Of a stretch of 64,000 bases of DNA, positions 24,015 through 31,765 are shown one piece after another. How positions within the stretch are numbered: position 1 is the stretch's first letter; every line of letters begins with the position of its first letter. Source of the DNA: CAUPWF01 sp036656795 (GTDB lineage Bacteria > Bacillota > Clostridia > Lachnospirales > Lachnospiraceae); contig JAVXHR010000007.1 in NCBI GenBank assembly GCA_036656795.1, positions 1-64,000 of the forward strand. Direction: 5' to 3'. The notes beneath the pieces are model-generated. The model ran no database searches and was not told the DNA's origin. It saw only the letters and a list, made by a program, of their open reading frames with translations. Made by a program: the position numbers and the translations under genes.

Positions 24015-24460
24015 TGAAAAAACTGATAAAAACGGCATTCATGTATGTTGCTGCAGCAGTTGCAGGTGGTGTGTTTTATCGTGAATTTACAAAGTTTATG
24101 CTCTTTGAAGAGCGAACTACGCTGGCATTTGTGCATGTGCATTTATTTGTGTTAGGGGCCGGGGTTTTTCTGATTCTCGCATTATTTAGTTTACAGACAG
24201 ATTTGATGGAACAAAAGAAATTTCGAATGTTTTATATTACTTATAACATTAGCCTACCATTGATGGTTGCGATGCTATTGGTTCGAGGTATTTGCCAAGT
24301 ATTGAACACACCACTATCAAAAGGCGCAGATGCGGCCATTTCGGGGATATCAGGGATTGTACATATTCTGTTTACGTTAGCGTTAGTATTGTTATTTATA
24401 TGTATGAAAAATTTATCTTTAAAAAAAGGAAGAGGAGAGATTGAAAATGAAATTGTATAA
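24014..24460 (+). CDS. DUF2871-like membrane protein
   Basis: A 148-residue protein with four hydrophobic helices. The sequence AAAVAGGVFYREFTKFM followed by TTLAFVHVHLFVLGAGVFL resembles the DUF2871 family as I remember it. The histidines in FVHVHLF and VHILF lie in helices and could bind heme or metal (inference). It overlaps both neighbours by a few bases. Its function is unknown. Confidence 0.75.
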   Translation: MKKLIKTAFMYVAAAVAGGVFYREFTKFMLFEERTTLAFVHVHLFVLGAGVFLILALFSLQTDLMEQKKFRMFYITYNISLPLMVAMLLVRGICQVLNTPLSKGADAAISGISGIVHILFTLALVLLFICMKNLSLKKGRGEIENEIV

Positions 24461-25211
24461 GCTCTATTTTAGCCCTACCGGAGGAACCAAGAAGGTTGCT
24501 GATATTGTTGGAAGAGCATGGAACAATGAAATGGAAGAAATTGATTTATCGGATACAAATATTAATTTTAAAGACTATATATTTAAGGAGGAAGATATCT
24601 GTTTGGTTGCGGTACCTTCTTTTGGTGGTCGCGTTCCGGCTATAGCAGTAGAGCGATTAAAGAAAATAACTGGGGGTAATGCAAAGGCCATTATACTGAC
24701 AGTGTATGGGAATCGTGCATATGAAGATACACTTTTAGAACTTAAAGATACATTGAAAAATTCAGAATTCCAGTGCGTTGCTGCAATTGCAGGAATTGCA
24801 GAGCATTCAATTATGCATCAATTTGGTGCCAATAGACCGGATAGTTCTGATGAAAAAGAATTAGAGGAATTCGGGGAAAAAGTTAAAATCTTGTTAGAAC
24901 AAAATGAGACGTTATCGGATATAAAAGTTCCCGGAAATTCACCATATAAGGAATACAATGGGGTCCCGTTTAAACCACAAGTAGGAGGAAAATGCACAAA
25001 ATGTGGACAATGTGTTGTGAAATGTCCGGTGAAAGCAATTTCAAAAAAAGATCCGACTAAGATGGAAAAATCAAAGTGTATATCGTGTATGCGATGTATA
25101 GCGGTGTGTCCACAACATGCTCGTGTGTTGAATAAAGTTGTCTTATTTGCAGCATCACAGAAGATGAATAAAGCATGTAGTATAAGAAAGTCTAATGAAT
25201 TGTTTATTTAG
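24447..25211 (+). CDS. EFR1-type flavodoxin-ferredoxin fusion
   Basis: A 254-residue electron carrier. The N-terminal part is flavodoxin-like with the FMN phosphate loop YFSPTGGTKKVADI and VAVPSFGGRVPAIA. The C-terminal part has two [4Fe-4S] motifs, CTKCGQCVVKCP and CISCMRCIAVCP. Start ATG 24447 follows AGGAGAG; an in-frame TTG at 24441 is less likely. It ends the TetR operon and may feed electrons to the two membrane proteins upstream. Confidence 0.88.
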   Translation: MKLYKLYFSPTGGTKKVADIVGRAWNNEMEEIDLSDTNINFKDYIFKEEDICLVAVPSFGGRVPAIAVERLKKITGGNAKAIILTVYGNRAYEDTLLELKDTLKNSEFQCVAAIAGIAEHSIMHQFGANRPDSSDEKELEEFGEKVKILLEQNETLSDIKVPGNSPYKEYNGVPFKPQVGGKCTKCGQCVVKCPVKAISKKDPTKMEKSKCISCMRCIAVCPQHARVLNKVVLFAASQKMNKACSIRKSNELFI

Positions 25212-25230
25212 GATTGGAATAAAATTAAAT

Positions 25231-25282
25231 TTATGCATAGAATCCCCACTAATCACTGAATTAGTGGGGATTCTATGCATAA
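25231..25282. terminator. Large perfect hairpin, probable bidirectional terminator
   Basis: A 23-bp perfect inverted repeat with arms 25231-25253 and 25260-25282 and a 6-base loop. The core TAGAATCCCCACT is shared with the hairpin at 31291-31343. No long T-run follows, so it may act as an mRNA end-protector as well as a terminator. Confidence 0.65.
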
Positions 25283-25356
25283 TTCCTTGATAATTTCATT
25301 GGAAACGTTTATGATATTTAGAAGGTAATATAAACGTAAAAATGGAGGAATAACAT

Positions 25357-26685
25357 ATGAAGTGGGCAAGGAAAAATGTGATACCAATTATTGTCTTGGT
25401 TATTAGTTTAGTTCTTTCATGTTTTTTTATTTATAGAATCGAGATACAAAAGTTGAATCTCAATAGAGAACGTACACATTATGTAACGAACGCTCAAGTA
25501 AGTAAATTGCAATATACTATGGATTCTCTCTTTTTGAAAACACAGATATTAGAAATGCTTGTAATTGAAGAAAATGGAGAGGTGAAAAATTTTGATATAC
25601 TTTGTAAAAAACTATTGGATAATCCGGCTATTCGAAGTCTACAGTTGGCACCGAATGGGGTGGTAACTTTTGTATATCCCTTGAAAGGAAATGAACAGGC
25701 ATTTGGAGATCTGTTTTCAGATCCAGATAGAAAGGCAGAGGCCGAATATGCACGAGATACGGGAAGAATGACACTTGCTGGACCTTATGAATTAGAACAA
25801 GGCGGATTGGGAGCAGTTGCACGTCAACCGATTTATCTACAAGATGAAAACGGAGATTCTGTGTTTTGGGGATTTTCCATTATTATTTTGGATTTCCCAG
25901 AAGCATTGTCCTACGCAGAATTGGAACAATTTGCACAGGAGGGATTTGCGTATAAACTATATCGAACAGATATAACAACGAAAAAAAAGCAAATCATCGA
26001 GGAATCTTCAGACAAGCCACTTTCACATCCAATTAACAATTCTTTTGAGGTGCCAAATGGGGAATGGACCTTTAGTGTGATGCCAAAAGATGGCTGGGTG
26101 TCGATTCCGTCTGTGATACTGGAGGGAGTGATTGCACTTCTTATTTCAGTCTTATTTTTCTTCCTTGCAATAGCAATTCTTCGAATAGAGATGCAACGAA
26201 AAAAAATGAGCGACTTATCAATGCATGATGGGTTGACCGGAATTTACAATCAGAGAATGTTAATTCAGATATTAAACACCTTAATTGATAAACAAACACC
26301 ATTTTTATTGTTTTATCTGGATTTTGATGGATTCAAGAATATTAATGATACATATGGACATGATTGTGGGGATTTATTTTTAATAGAAAGTGCAAAAAGA
26401 CTGCGTGAATTATTTGAAAAAGCAGATTCTATTTGTAGAATAGGTGGAGACGAATTTGCAATAGTTATTGAGCAGTCCCTATCAGTAGAAAACTCAAAAC
26501 AGATAATAAAGACCATGGAAGATGCTTTTGCAAAACCACTTCATATTGCAAAGAACATTATAACGGCTTCAGTTAGTATTGGTGTTGCACATTTTCCACA
26601 AGATGCAAAAACACTAGATCAAATGATTCATATAGCCGATCAATCCATGTATCAAACCAAGAAACAACATAAGTTGATGAGATAA
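25357..26685 (+). CDS. Membrane-bound diguanylate cyclase (GGDEF)
   Basis: A 442-residue protein. Helix ~9-27 and a second helix near 250-272 enclose an extracytoplasmic CHASE-like sensor domain of about 220 residues. The cytoplasmic GGDEF domain follows, with DGLTGIYNQR, FLLFYLDFDGFKNIND and the intact active site RIGGDEF, so it should make cyclic di-GMP from two GTP. The product-inhibition site RxxD upstream reads EKAD and is probably lost. It is alone between the hairpin at 25231 and the surface-protein cluster. The ligand of the sensor is unknown. Confidence 0.9.
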   Translation: MKWARKNVIPIIVLVISLVLSCFFIYRIEIQKLNLNRERTHYVTNAQVSKLQYTMDSLFLKTQILEMLVIEENGEVKNFDILCKKLLDNPAIRSLQLAPNGVVTFVYPLKGNEQAFGDLFSDPDRKAEAEYARDTGRMTLAGPYELEQGGLGAVARQPIYLQDENGDSVFWGFSIIILDFPEALSYAELEQFAQEGFAYKLYRTDITTKKKQIIEESSDKPLSHPINNSFEVPNGEWTFSVMPKDGWVSIPSVILEGVIALLISVLFFFLAIAILRIEMQRKKMSDLSMHDGLTGIYNQRMLIQILNTLIDKQTPFLLFYLDFDGFKNINDTYGHDCGDLFLIESAKRLRELFEKADSICRIGGDEFAIVIEQSLSVENSKQIIKTMEDAFAKPLHIAKNIITASVSIGVAHFPQDAKTLDQMIHIADQSMYQTKKQHKLMR

Positions 26686-26737
26686 CCTTTTATTAGTTCC
26701 ATATTAATTTTGACTCCAAAATATAAATAGAAAACGC

Positions 26738-26764
26738 ACCTTAATAAACTTGATACATATATTG
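26738..26764 (+). promoter_or_regulatory. Candidate sigma-K-like promoter of the module-protein cluster
   Basis: AC (26738-26739), 16 bases, then CATATATTG (26756-26764). The sigma-K consensus is AC, about 16 bases, CATAnnnTA; one base of the -10 differs. The spacing equals that of the better match at 30892-30918. Confidence 0.4.
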
Positions 26765-26857
26765 ATATTGAGCTTATGACCCCTTATATTGTATTAGAAA
26801 TGATGGGGATTTCAAGTGGTTAAGTGTGAAATAATTATAAAAGAGGAGGTTATTTTT

Positions 26858-27130
26858 ATGGGAATGCCAATTATTAAACCAAGTACGATTACACGTGGAG
26901 AAGCAGTGGGAGATATTATTCAATCTGTTGCAATGGAAGAAGCAGCTTTTGCTCATATTTTAAATGCAGAAAGTGAAAAGCTGATGGCAGTTGTTAATAA
27001 TAGCGGTGCAACCACACAACAACTATTGAGTGTAAATAAATCAGTGCAAACAGTAATTAGTGCAATTTCTAGATTGGAAATGCAATTACAAGCGAAGCTT
27101 GAGTTATTTGGAAGTACGATTTGTCAGTAG
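26858..27130 (+). CDS. Small protein consisting of the ILNAEGEK-type module
   Basis: A 90-residue protein starting MGMPIIKPSTITRGEAVGDI. The rest is a module also found in the three proteins that follow: IIQSVAMEEAAFAHILNAESE, then LLSVNKSVQTVISAISRLE, then LQAKLELF. It looks like two amphipathic helices joined by a short loop, suited to a coiled coil or oligomer. There is no signal peptide or membrane helix. The ATG at 26858 follows AGAGGAGG. It is a paralogue of the protein at 30977. The function is not known to me; a role as an assembly unit of the spore surface is inference. Confidence 0.8.
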   Translation: MGMPIIKPSTITRGEAVGDIIQSVAMEEAAFAHILNAESEKLMAVVNNSGATTQQLLSVNKSVQTVISAISRLEMQLQAKLELFGSTICQ

Positions 27131-27200
27131 CGTTGTAGTCATCTTGTGATGGACTTTACAAGTCCATTATGCATTCATTTAATTAAAAGGAGTAATAATT

Positions 27201-29591
27201 ATGTCTTTTTCTTATGCAAACTCCGGTTCCGGCCCAAGTGCGGGTGGAATTGGTTGGTTCAATTTTGGAAATCTAACACTAAATCCGGGAGATTCGTTGA
27301 CTGGATTAACAGGTACTTTAAATGACGGAACAACAGTTACGTTTGATCTTGAATCATTATCTTCATCTTTTGTTCCATTTACGGCTGTCCCAACACCGGT
27401 GCAATATGCATACTTTGGTTCGGCAGGATATACAGGTATTTTGGGAAATACAGCATTAAAAACTCCGTTACTATCAGCATACAGTACACCAAGTACTTTG
27501 GTGTTCAGTAATATTGTGGTAAAGGATAGTTTGGGAAATCCGGTTACTAATTATACGGCAGTTGTTGCGGATGCAGAAAGTACTAATTCATTTCCACAAT
27601 ATACCGAATATTGGAAATTCAATACAACTGGTGGGGCTTGGAGTTTATTGGATACGTTGGGAGCAAATCCACCAATTTTAACAGGGGTTGGAACAAATGC
27701 AGTAACAATCACAGGAACAAATCAATCAGCAAGTCAGGCAGCTTATGTATTGACAACTCAGTCGCCGGATGCGCTTACTCTTTCCACATATGGAAGAGAA
27801 GCAGTATCTGTTGGCTTTGCAATTACTAAAGTATCTGTATATAAAAACATTGGCGATCGCATTAGTTCCGCAGATCAGTTCGTTTTAAACATTGCAGGTA
27901 CACCAAATGATCAAGCTACTACTACAGGTGCAGCAGTTGGACTTCAAACGGAATATGCAAGTGTTTATGGACTGGCAGGTAATACCTATACGATTACAGA
28001 GGCAATGGCACCTGGAAGTGGAAGTGTGTTATCTGATTATAAACAAGTGATATCAGCGGTGAACAATACTCCCGGTGGTAGCGTGCCACCAACCGGAAGT
28101 TTACCAATTAACTTTACCCCTGCATTAGGTGATGTTGTAGAATATACAATTCTCAATGCAGCACCTGAGATTTTTAAAAAAAGTGTGGATAAAACGAATG
28201 CAAAACCAGGGGATATTCTAACGTATACTGTGACGGGTATTAATCCTAATAATTATGCATTACCGGGGGTTGTATTTACCGATCCAACTCCGTCAGGAAC
28301 AACCTATGTTGGAAACCTCATTGTAAGTGTTCCGTACACCGGAACAACACCGGCATCAGGACTTACACTTACAATGCCGGCCAATAGCACCGTTACTGCT
28401 TCTTGGCAGGTACAGGTTGCAAATACAACACCAATTGTAAACCCAATTATAAATATTGCTTCTGCAGTTGTTCCTGGTGGTACTTCAGGAAGTACAAACC
28501 CAGTGTCAACGCAGATTAATTATGCAGATTTAATATCCACGGGGAATTTTAATAAATCAGTAAATCCAACACATGCTCAGTTTGGTGATATACTAACGTA
28601 TACGTTGACTTTGCATAATACAGGGAATGTGCCGGCTAATCAGGTGGTGGTAACAGACTCAATTCCATCAGGAACCACGTATATTCCAGGAACAATAAGT
28701 GCAAGCGTTCCATTTACAGGAGATCCAACTTCAGTCATTACACTTAGTAATCCGATTCCCGCTGGTGGAACTGCAACCATTATGTTCCAAGTAAAATTGG
28801 CAGACAAAGCACCAACAGTGAATCCGGTACCAAATACAGGAATCGTAAATTATGCTTATACTGTTGACCCTGCACATCCAAATGGTGTTACAACTACAGG
28901 TGGAAGTAATACAGTCAACACACAAGTTTCACAGGCAACGCTACAAGTTACCAAATCAGCAGATAAAGCCATTGCTTATATTGGAGATTTGATCACTTAC
29001 AATATTGTGATAAAAAATACGGGAAATGTTTCGGCAGATAAAGTCGTGATTACAGATTTAATTCCAAATGGTACGGTAATGGAACCGGGGTCATTGATTG
29101 TTAGTGTACCTTATACAGGAGACCCACAAACAACAATTCAACTATCTGGTGCAATTGTAGCAGGTCAGACGGTAACGATTTCTTTTCAGGTAAAAGTTAC
29201 AGCAATGCCAAATCCCAATCCAATTGTGAATGTTGCACATGCTGCGTATGCCTATACTGTCAATCCAGCCAATGTGGATGGAGTAAAAGCCAATACAGTA
29301 AGCAATGGAGTAAGTACAGTTGTGTTTGTGAATAATTATAGTCAGCAGATTAGTGATTTGATTGAGTCGGTAGCTCTGGGAGAAGCTGCATTAGCGGCTA
29401 TTGCAGATGCAGAAGGTGCAAAGATTCAGCGATTTGCAGCAATGCCTGACGTTACTCCTGAGATGCTATTATGTTTAAATAAGAGTGTTGCAGATATGAC
29501 CAACAGTATTGCATTATTAGAGTCTATTCTTATGCAAAAATTAAATGTTGTAGATTGTCAGATAAATGGTGGGCCGTCCTGCATATCATAG
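27201..29591 (+). CDS. DUF11-repeat protein with C-terminal ILNAEGEK-type module
   Basis: A 796-residue Thr/Gly/Asn-rich protein. Residues ~1-60 form a distinct start (SFSYANSGSGPSAGGIGWFN). Residues ~60-320 are beta-rich and unrecognised. Three DUF11-type repeats follow, each starting like KSVNPTHAQFGDILTYTLTL with VTDSIPSGTTYI, near 330, 455 and 590. Residues ~715-785 are the shared module (LIESVALGEAALAAIADAEG, LLCLNKSVADM). No signal peptide, anchor motif or membrane helix is seen, unlike most DUF11 proteins, which are exported. Absence of a signal fits assembly from the mother cell onto a spore (inference). A small hairpin at 27149-27167 precedes it and could adjust expression relative to the gene before. 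Confidence 0.85.
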   Translation: MSFSYANSGSGPSAGGIGWFNFGNLTLNPGDSLTGLTGTLNDGTTVTFDLESLSSSFVPFTAVPTPVQYAYFGSAGYTGILGNTALKTPLLSAYSTPSTLVFSNIVVKDSLGNPVTNYTAVVADAESTNSFPQYTEYWKFNTTGGAWSLLDTLGANPPILTGVGTNAVTITGTNQSASQAAYVLTTQSPDALTLSTYGREAVSVGFAITKVSVYKNIGDRISSADQFVLNIAGTPNDQATTTGAAVGLQTEYASVYGLAGNTYTITEAMAPGSGSVLSDYKQVISAVNNTPGGSVPPTGSLPINFTPALGDVVEYTILNAAPEIFKKSVDKTNAKPGDILTYTVTGINPNNYALPGVVFTDPTPSGTTYVGNLIVSVPYTGTTPASGLTLTMPANSTVTASWQVQVANTTPIVNPIINIASAVVPGGTSGSTNPVSTQINYADLISTGNFNKSVNPTHAQFGDILTYTLTLHNTGNVPANQVVVTDSIPSGTTYIPGTISASVPFTGDPTSVITLSNPIPAGGTATIMFQVKLADKAPTVNPVPNTGIVNYAYTVDPAHPNGVTTTGGSNTVNTQVSQATLQVTKSADKAIAYIGDLITYNIVIKNTGNVSADKVVITDLIPNGTVMEPGSLIVSVPYTGDPQTTIQLSGAIVAGQTVTISFQVKVTAMPNPNPIVNVAHAAYAYTVNPANVDGVKANTVSNGVSTVVFVNNYSQQISDLIESVALGEAALAAIADAEGAKIQRFAAMPDVTPEMLLCLNKSVADMTNSIALLESILMQKLNVVDCQINGGPSCIS

Positions 29592-29642
29592 ATGTATAAA
29601 GTAATATTAAAAGAGTAGCATCAAATATACAATAGATAAATG

Positions 29643-29681
29643 GCAAAGGCCTGGTTGGTAAAATCCAAACCGGGCTTTTGC
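29643..29681 (+). terminator. Terminator after the DUF11-repeat gene
   Basis: GCAAAGGCCTGGTTGG (29643-29658) pairs with CCAAACCGGGCTTTTGC (29665-29681), with one mismatch and a short AT loop. It lies 50 bases after the stop codon. Confidence 0.75.
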
Positions 29682-29736
29682 ATATAAATAAATAGACACT
29701 TACTTGATTACAGTATAGCAAAACAAGATAGTTACT

Positions 29737-29745
29737 CATATACTA
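29737..29745 (+). promoter_or_regulatory. Candidate sigma-K-like -10 box
   Basis: CATATACTA matches the CATAnnnTA -10 consensus of sigma K and lies 40 bases before the next gene. No AC is found at the exact -35 distance, so this is a partial match. Confidence 0.3.
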
Positions 29746-29784
29746 TTACTAGAATCATTCTAAAATACAAATATGGGGGTTGTT

Positions 29785-30882
29785 ATGAAACCGAGTCAAT
29801 ATAGGAAAGAAATAGCGTTGCCCGCAGAGTGCGGTGACTTTTTTTCTGATTTGGCCTTTGACGGTCAATATTATTATCTTTTACTTTCTGCTGAATGCAA
29901 AATATTAAAATACAACTTAAAATTTGAAAAAATAGGGTGTATAGAAACCCACAGAAAATACAATTGTTTTTGTTATGATTTTATGGAAGAATGTTTCTGG
30001 GCATCTTCCAATAAACTTGCGAATCGGATATTTAAGCTTGACCGATGTTTTCATGAAATCGACAGTCTTACGATTTCATTGCCCAAAGGTACAAACTGGA
30101 TCATTACAGGGATATCATTTGATTGTTGCCAAGATGAATTGTTGGTTGCCTGCACGGGAATGGTGTTGAATTTGAATAAGGAGACAGGATGTACCACCAC
30201 GCTATATATGGCTCATGGTGTATGGATTTGTGGAGTGCTTTCTCTTTGTCCGGGTTCACTCATTACAATCATTAAAGATAATAGGCAAAGTATTCTAGTG
30301 TTGGATAAGGAACATGAAGTCATAAGAGAATTAGAGGTGCCATCTTATTATTTACTTAAAAATATTATTTTCAACCCTTGTAAAAGTAAAGAACATTGTA
30401 TTGCACTTTATGCACTTGCAATTAAGAGAAGAGATTATCCATATATCTTGAAATATACAATTCCAAAAACAGAGTTTGGGTTTGACATCTGTCAATGTAA
30501 TGATAAAATCTGTGAAAAATGTCATTGCTTTCCGGAACAGGATTGCCCACCGTGTGATGATTGTCCACCCTGTGACCCGTGCTGTACAGTAGGAGAAGTG
30601 TTGGAATCCATTGCAAGAGTAGAAACTGCAATTTCACACATTCTGAATGCGGAAGGTGAAAAATTACAAAAGGTAATTGTCTGTACAGATGATATTTGTA
30701 AGATATTAGAAGTGAATGAGTCTGTTCGTGAAACTGTTGAACAAGTGACTCGATTAGAATATGCACTCTATGACAAAATGAAAGCGCTTGGTAAATGTGG
30801 TGGGTTTTGTAATGAGACACCAACGTGTCAGGAATGTAATAAGGAGTCCTGTCAAACACTTTTTAAACACTATTTTAGTTAA
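29785..30882 (+). CDS. Propeller-like, cysteine-rich protein with C-terminal ILNAEGEK-type module
   Basis: A 365-residue protein in three parts. Residues ~1-230 contain repeats of about 45 residues such as LAFDGQYYYLLLSAECKIL and ISFDCCQDELLVAC, resembling beta-propeller blades. Residues ~235-270 form a Cys/Pro/Asp linker (QDCPPCDDCPPCDPCC). Residues ~272-340 are the shared module (VLESIARVETAISHILNAEG, EVNESVRETVEQVTRLE), followed by a Cys-rich tail. No signal peptide is present. Many cysteines are typical of cross-linked spore-coat proteins. The start at 29785 has GGGGG five bases upstream; ATG 29773 in the same frame is possible. Confidence 0.8.
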   Translation: MKPSQYRKEIALPAECGDFFSDLAFDGQYYYLLLSAECKILKYNLKFEKIGCIETHRKYNCFCYDFMEECFWASSNKLANRIFKLDRCFHEIDSLTISLPKGTNWIITGISFDCCQDELLVACTGMVLNLNKETGCTTTLYMAHGVWICGVLSLCPGSLITIIKDNRQSILVLDKEHEVIRELEVPSYYLLKNIIFNPCKSKEHCIALYALAIKRRDYPYILKYTIPKTEFGFDICQCNDKICEKCHCFPEQDCPPCDDCPPCDPCCTVGEVLESIARVETAISHILNAEGEKLQKVIVCTDDICKILEVNESVRETVEQVTRLEYALYDKMKALGKCGGFCNETPTCQECNKESCQTLFKHYFS

Positions 30883-30891
30883 TTTCAAGGT

Positions 30892-30918
30892 ACATGAATC
30901 TGTCAAATGCATATAGTA
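30892..30918 (+). promoter_or_regulatory. Candidate sigma-K promoter
   Basis: AC (30892-30893), 16 bases, then CATATAGTA (30910-30918), which matches the sigma-K consensus in both boxes and spacing. It sits 59 bases before the last module-protein gene, and the sigK gene is present at 50201. Confidence 0.5.
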
Positions 30919-30976
30919 AGAATAGGTAACATTATATTCCGTAATATAAAACCATGAAATTCAAGGAGGATTTTTT

Positions 30977-31270
30977 ATGTCTATGCCAATTATTACACCA
31001 GGGACAGTTACACTTAGTCAGGCGGTTTCCGATATTATAGAGTCGGTTGCGCTAGAACAAACAGGGCTTTCTCACATTCTGAATGCAGAAGGTGAAAAGA
31101 TTCAAAAAGCAGTTCAATTAGGAACCGTTGATGAGATGTTAGCTGTGAATAAATCAGTACAAAATATGGTGAGAACAATTACACGTTTAGAAGTTGTATT
31201 AGAAAGTAAACTGGATTTATTTTCTTGTCAAATATGTCCGGAAGCAAAAGAAGAGATTACAGATATTTAG
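30977..31270 (+). CDS. Small protein consisting of the ILNAEGEK-type module (paralogue)
   Basis: A 97-residue protein. SMPIITPGTVTLSQAVSDII aligns with the N-terminus of the protein at 26858, followed by ESVALEQTGLSHILNAEGEK, MLAVNKSVQNMVRTITRLEV and KLDLFSCQIC. It has no signal peptide. It has a strong AAGGAGGA site and probably its own sporulation-type promoter. It ends the cluster, 20 bases before the second large hairpin. Confidence 0.82.
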   Translation: MSMPIITPGTVTLSQAVSDIIESVALEQTGLSHILNAEGEKIQKAVQLGTVDEMLAVNKSVQNMVRTITRLEVVLESKLDLFSCQICPEAKEEITDI

Positions 31271-31290
31271 AATAGGAAATCAATCCATTA

Positions 31291-31343
31291 TCGCAATAGA
31301 ATCCCCACATGTTGTTCCGACATAAGTGGGGATTCTATTGTGA
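31291..31343. terminator. Large hairpin closing the module-protein cluster
   Basis: An 18-bp stem (arms 31291-31308 and 31326-31343) with one G-U pair and a short inner stem ATGT/ACAT. The arm core TAGAATCCCCAC is identical to the hairpin at 25231-25282. Confidence 0.65.
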
Positions 31344-31353
31344 TTCAAAGGGA

Positions 31354-31382
31354 TTGACGTAACAAGAGATCTTTGTTAGACT
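31354..31382 (+). promoter_or_regulatory. arsR promoter with operator in its spacer
   Basis: TTGACG (31354-31359), 17 bases, TAGACT (31377-31382). The spacer contains TAACAA (31360-31365) and TTGTTA (31373-31378), an inverted repeat that a dimeric repressor could bind, blocking polymerase. This fits self-repression by the ArsR-type protein. Confidence 0.6.
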
Positions 31383-31428
31383 TTTTTTAGGGATGAAAAA
31401 ATATAAGTCCTAAAAAGGAGTAACTAAT

Positions 31429-31761
31429 ATGCAAGATAAAAGCGTAAATCATATGCCGGACCCATCAGAATTCTTAGAAGCGGCTGAAACATTTCAATAT
31501 CTGGGGGATAGCAAAAGACTGTCTATCCTATGGATTCTTTGTCATCAAGAGGAGTGTGTGCAACAGATTGCAGCCACTGTTCAGATGAGCGAACCGGCAG
31601 TTTCTTATCACCTGCGAATCTTAAAACAACATGGTCTTATTCGTAGTCGAAGAGAAGGAAAAGAAGTATATTATACTTTGGAAAATGATAAAAAAGCAAG
31701 TTTAGTACATCAGATGATTGATGATTATTTTGAACTTGATTGTATGAATAAGAGAGAATAA
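31429..31761 (+). CDS. ArsR/SmtB family metal-responsive repressor
   Basis: A 110-residue winged-helix repressor. EECVQQIAATVQMSEPAVSY and HLRILKQHGLIRSRREGKEV form the DNA-binding part. The last helix, VHQMIDDYFELD, carries His and acidic residues at positions where zinc-sensing members bind metal. The gene faces a heavy-metal P-type ATPase and ends four bases from it, so it most likely controls that exporter. Confidence 0.92.
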   Translation: MQDKSVNHMPDPSEFLEAAETFQYLGDSKRLSILWILCHQEECVQQIAATVQMSEPAVSYHLRILKQHGLIRSRREGKEVYYTLENDKKASLVHQMIDDYFELDCMNKRE

Positions 31762-31765
31762 AATT

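Noticed and set aside
27201..29591. DUF11 repeats as a CRISPR-like or tandem DNA repeat
   Set aside because: The repetition is at the protein level (about 130-residue domains) with diverged DNA; there is no short regular DNA repeat.
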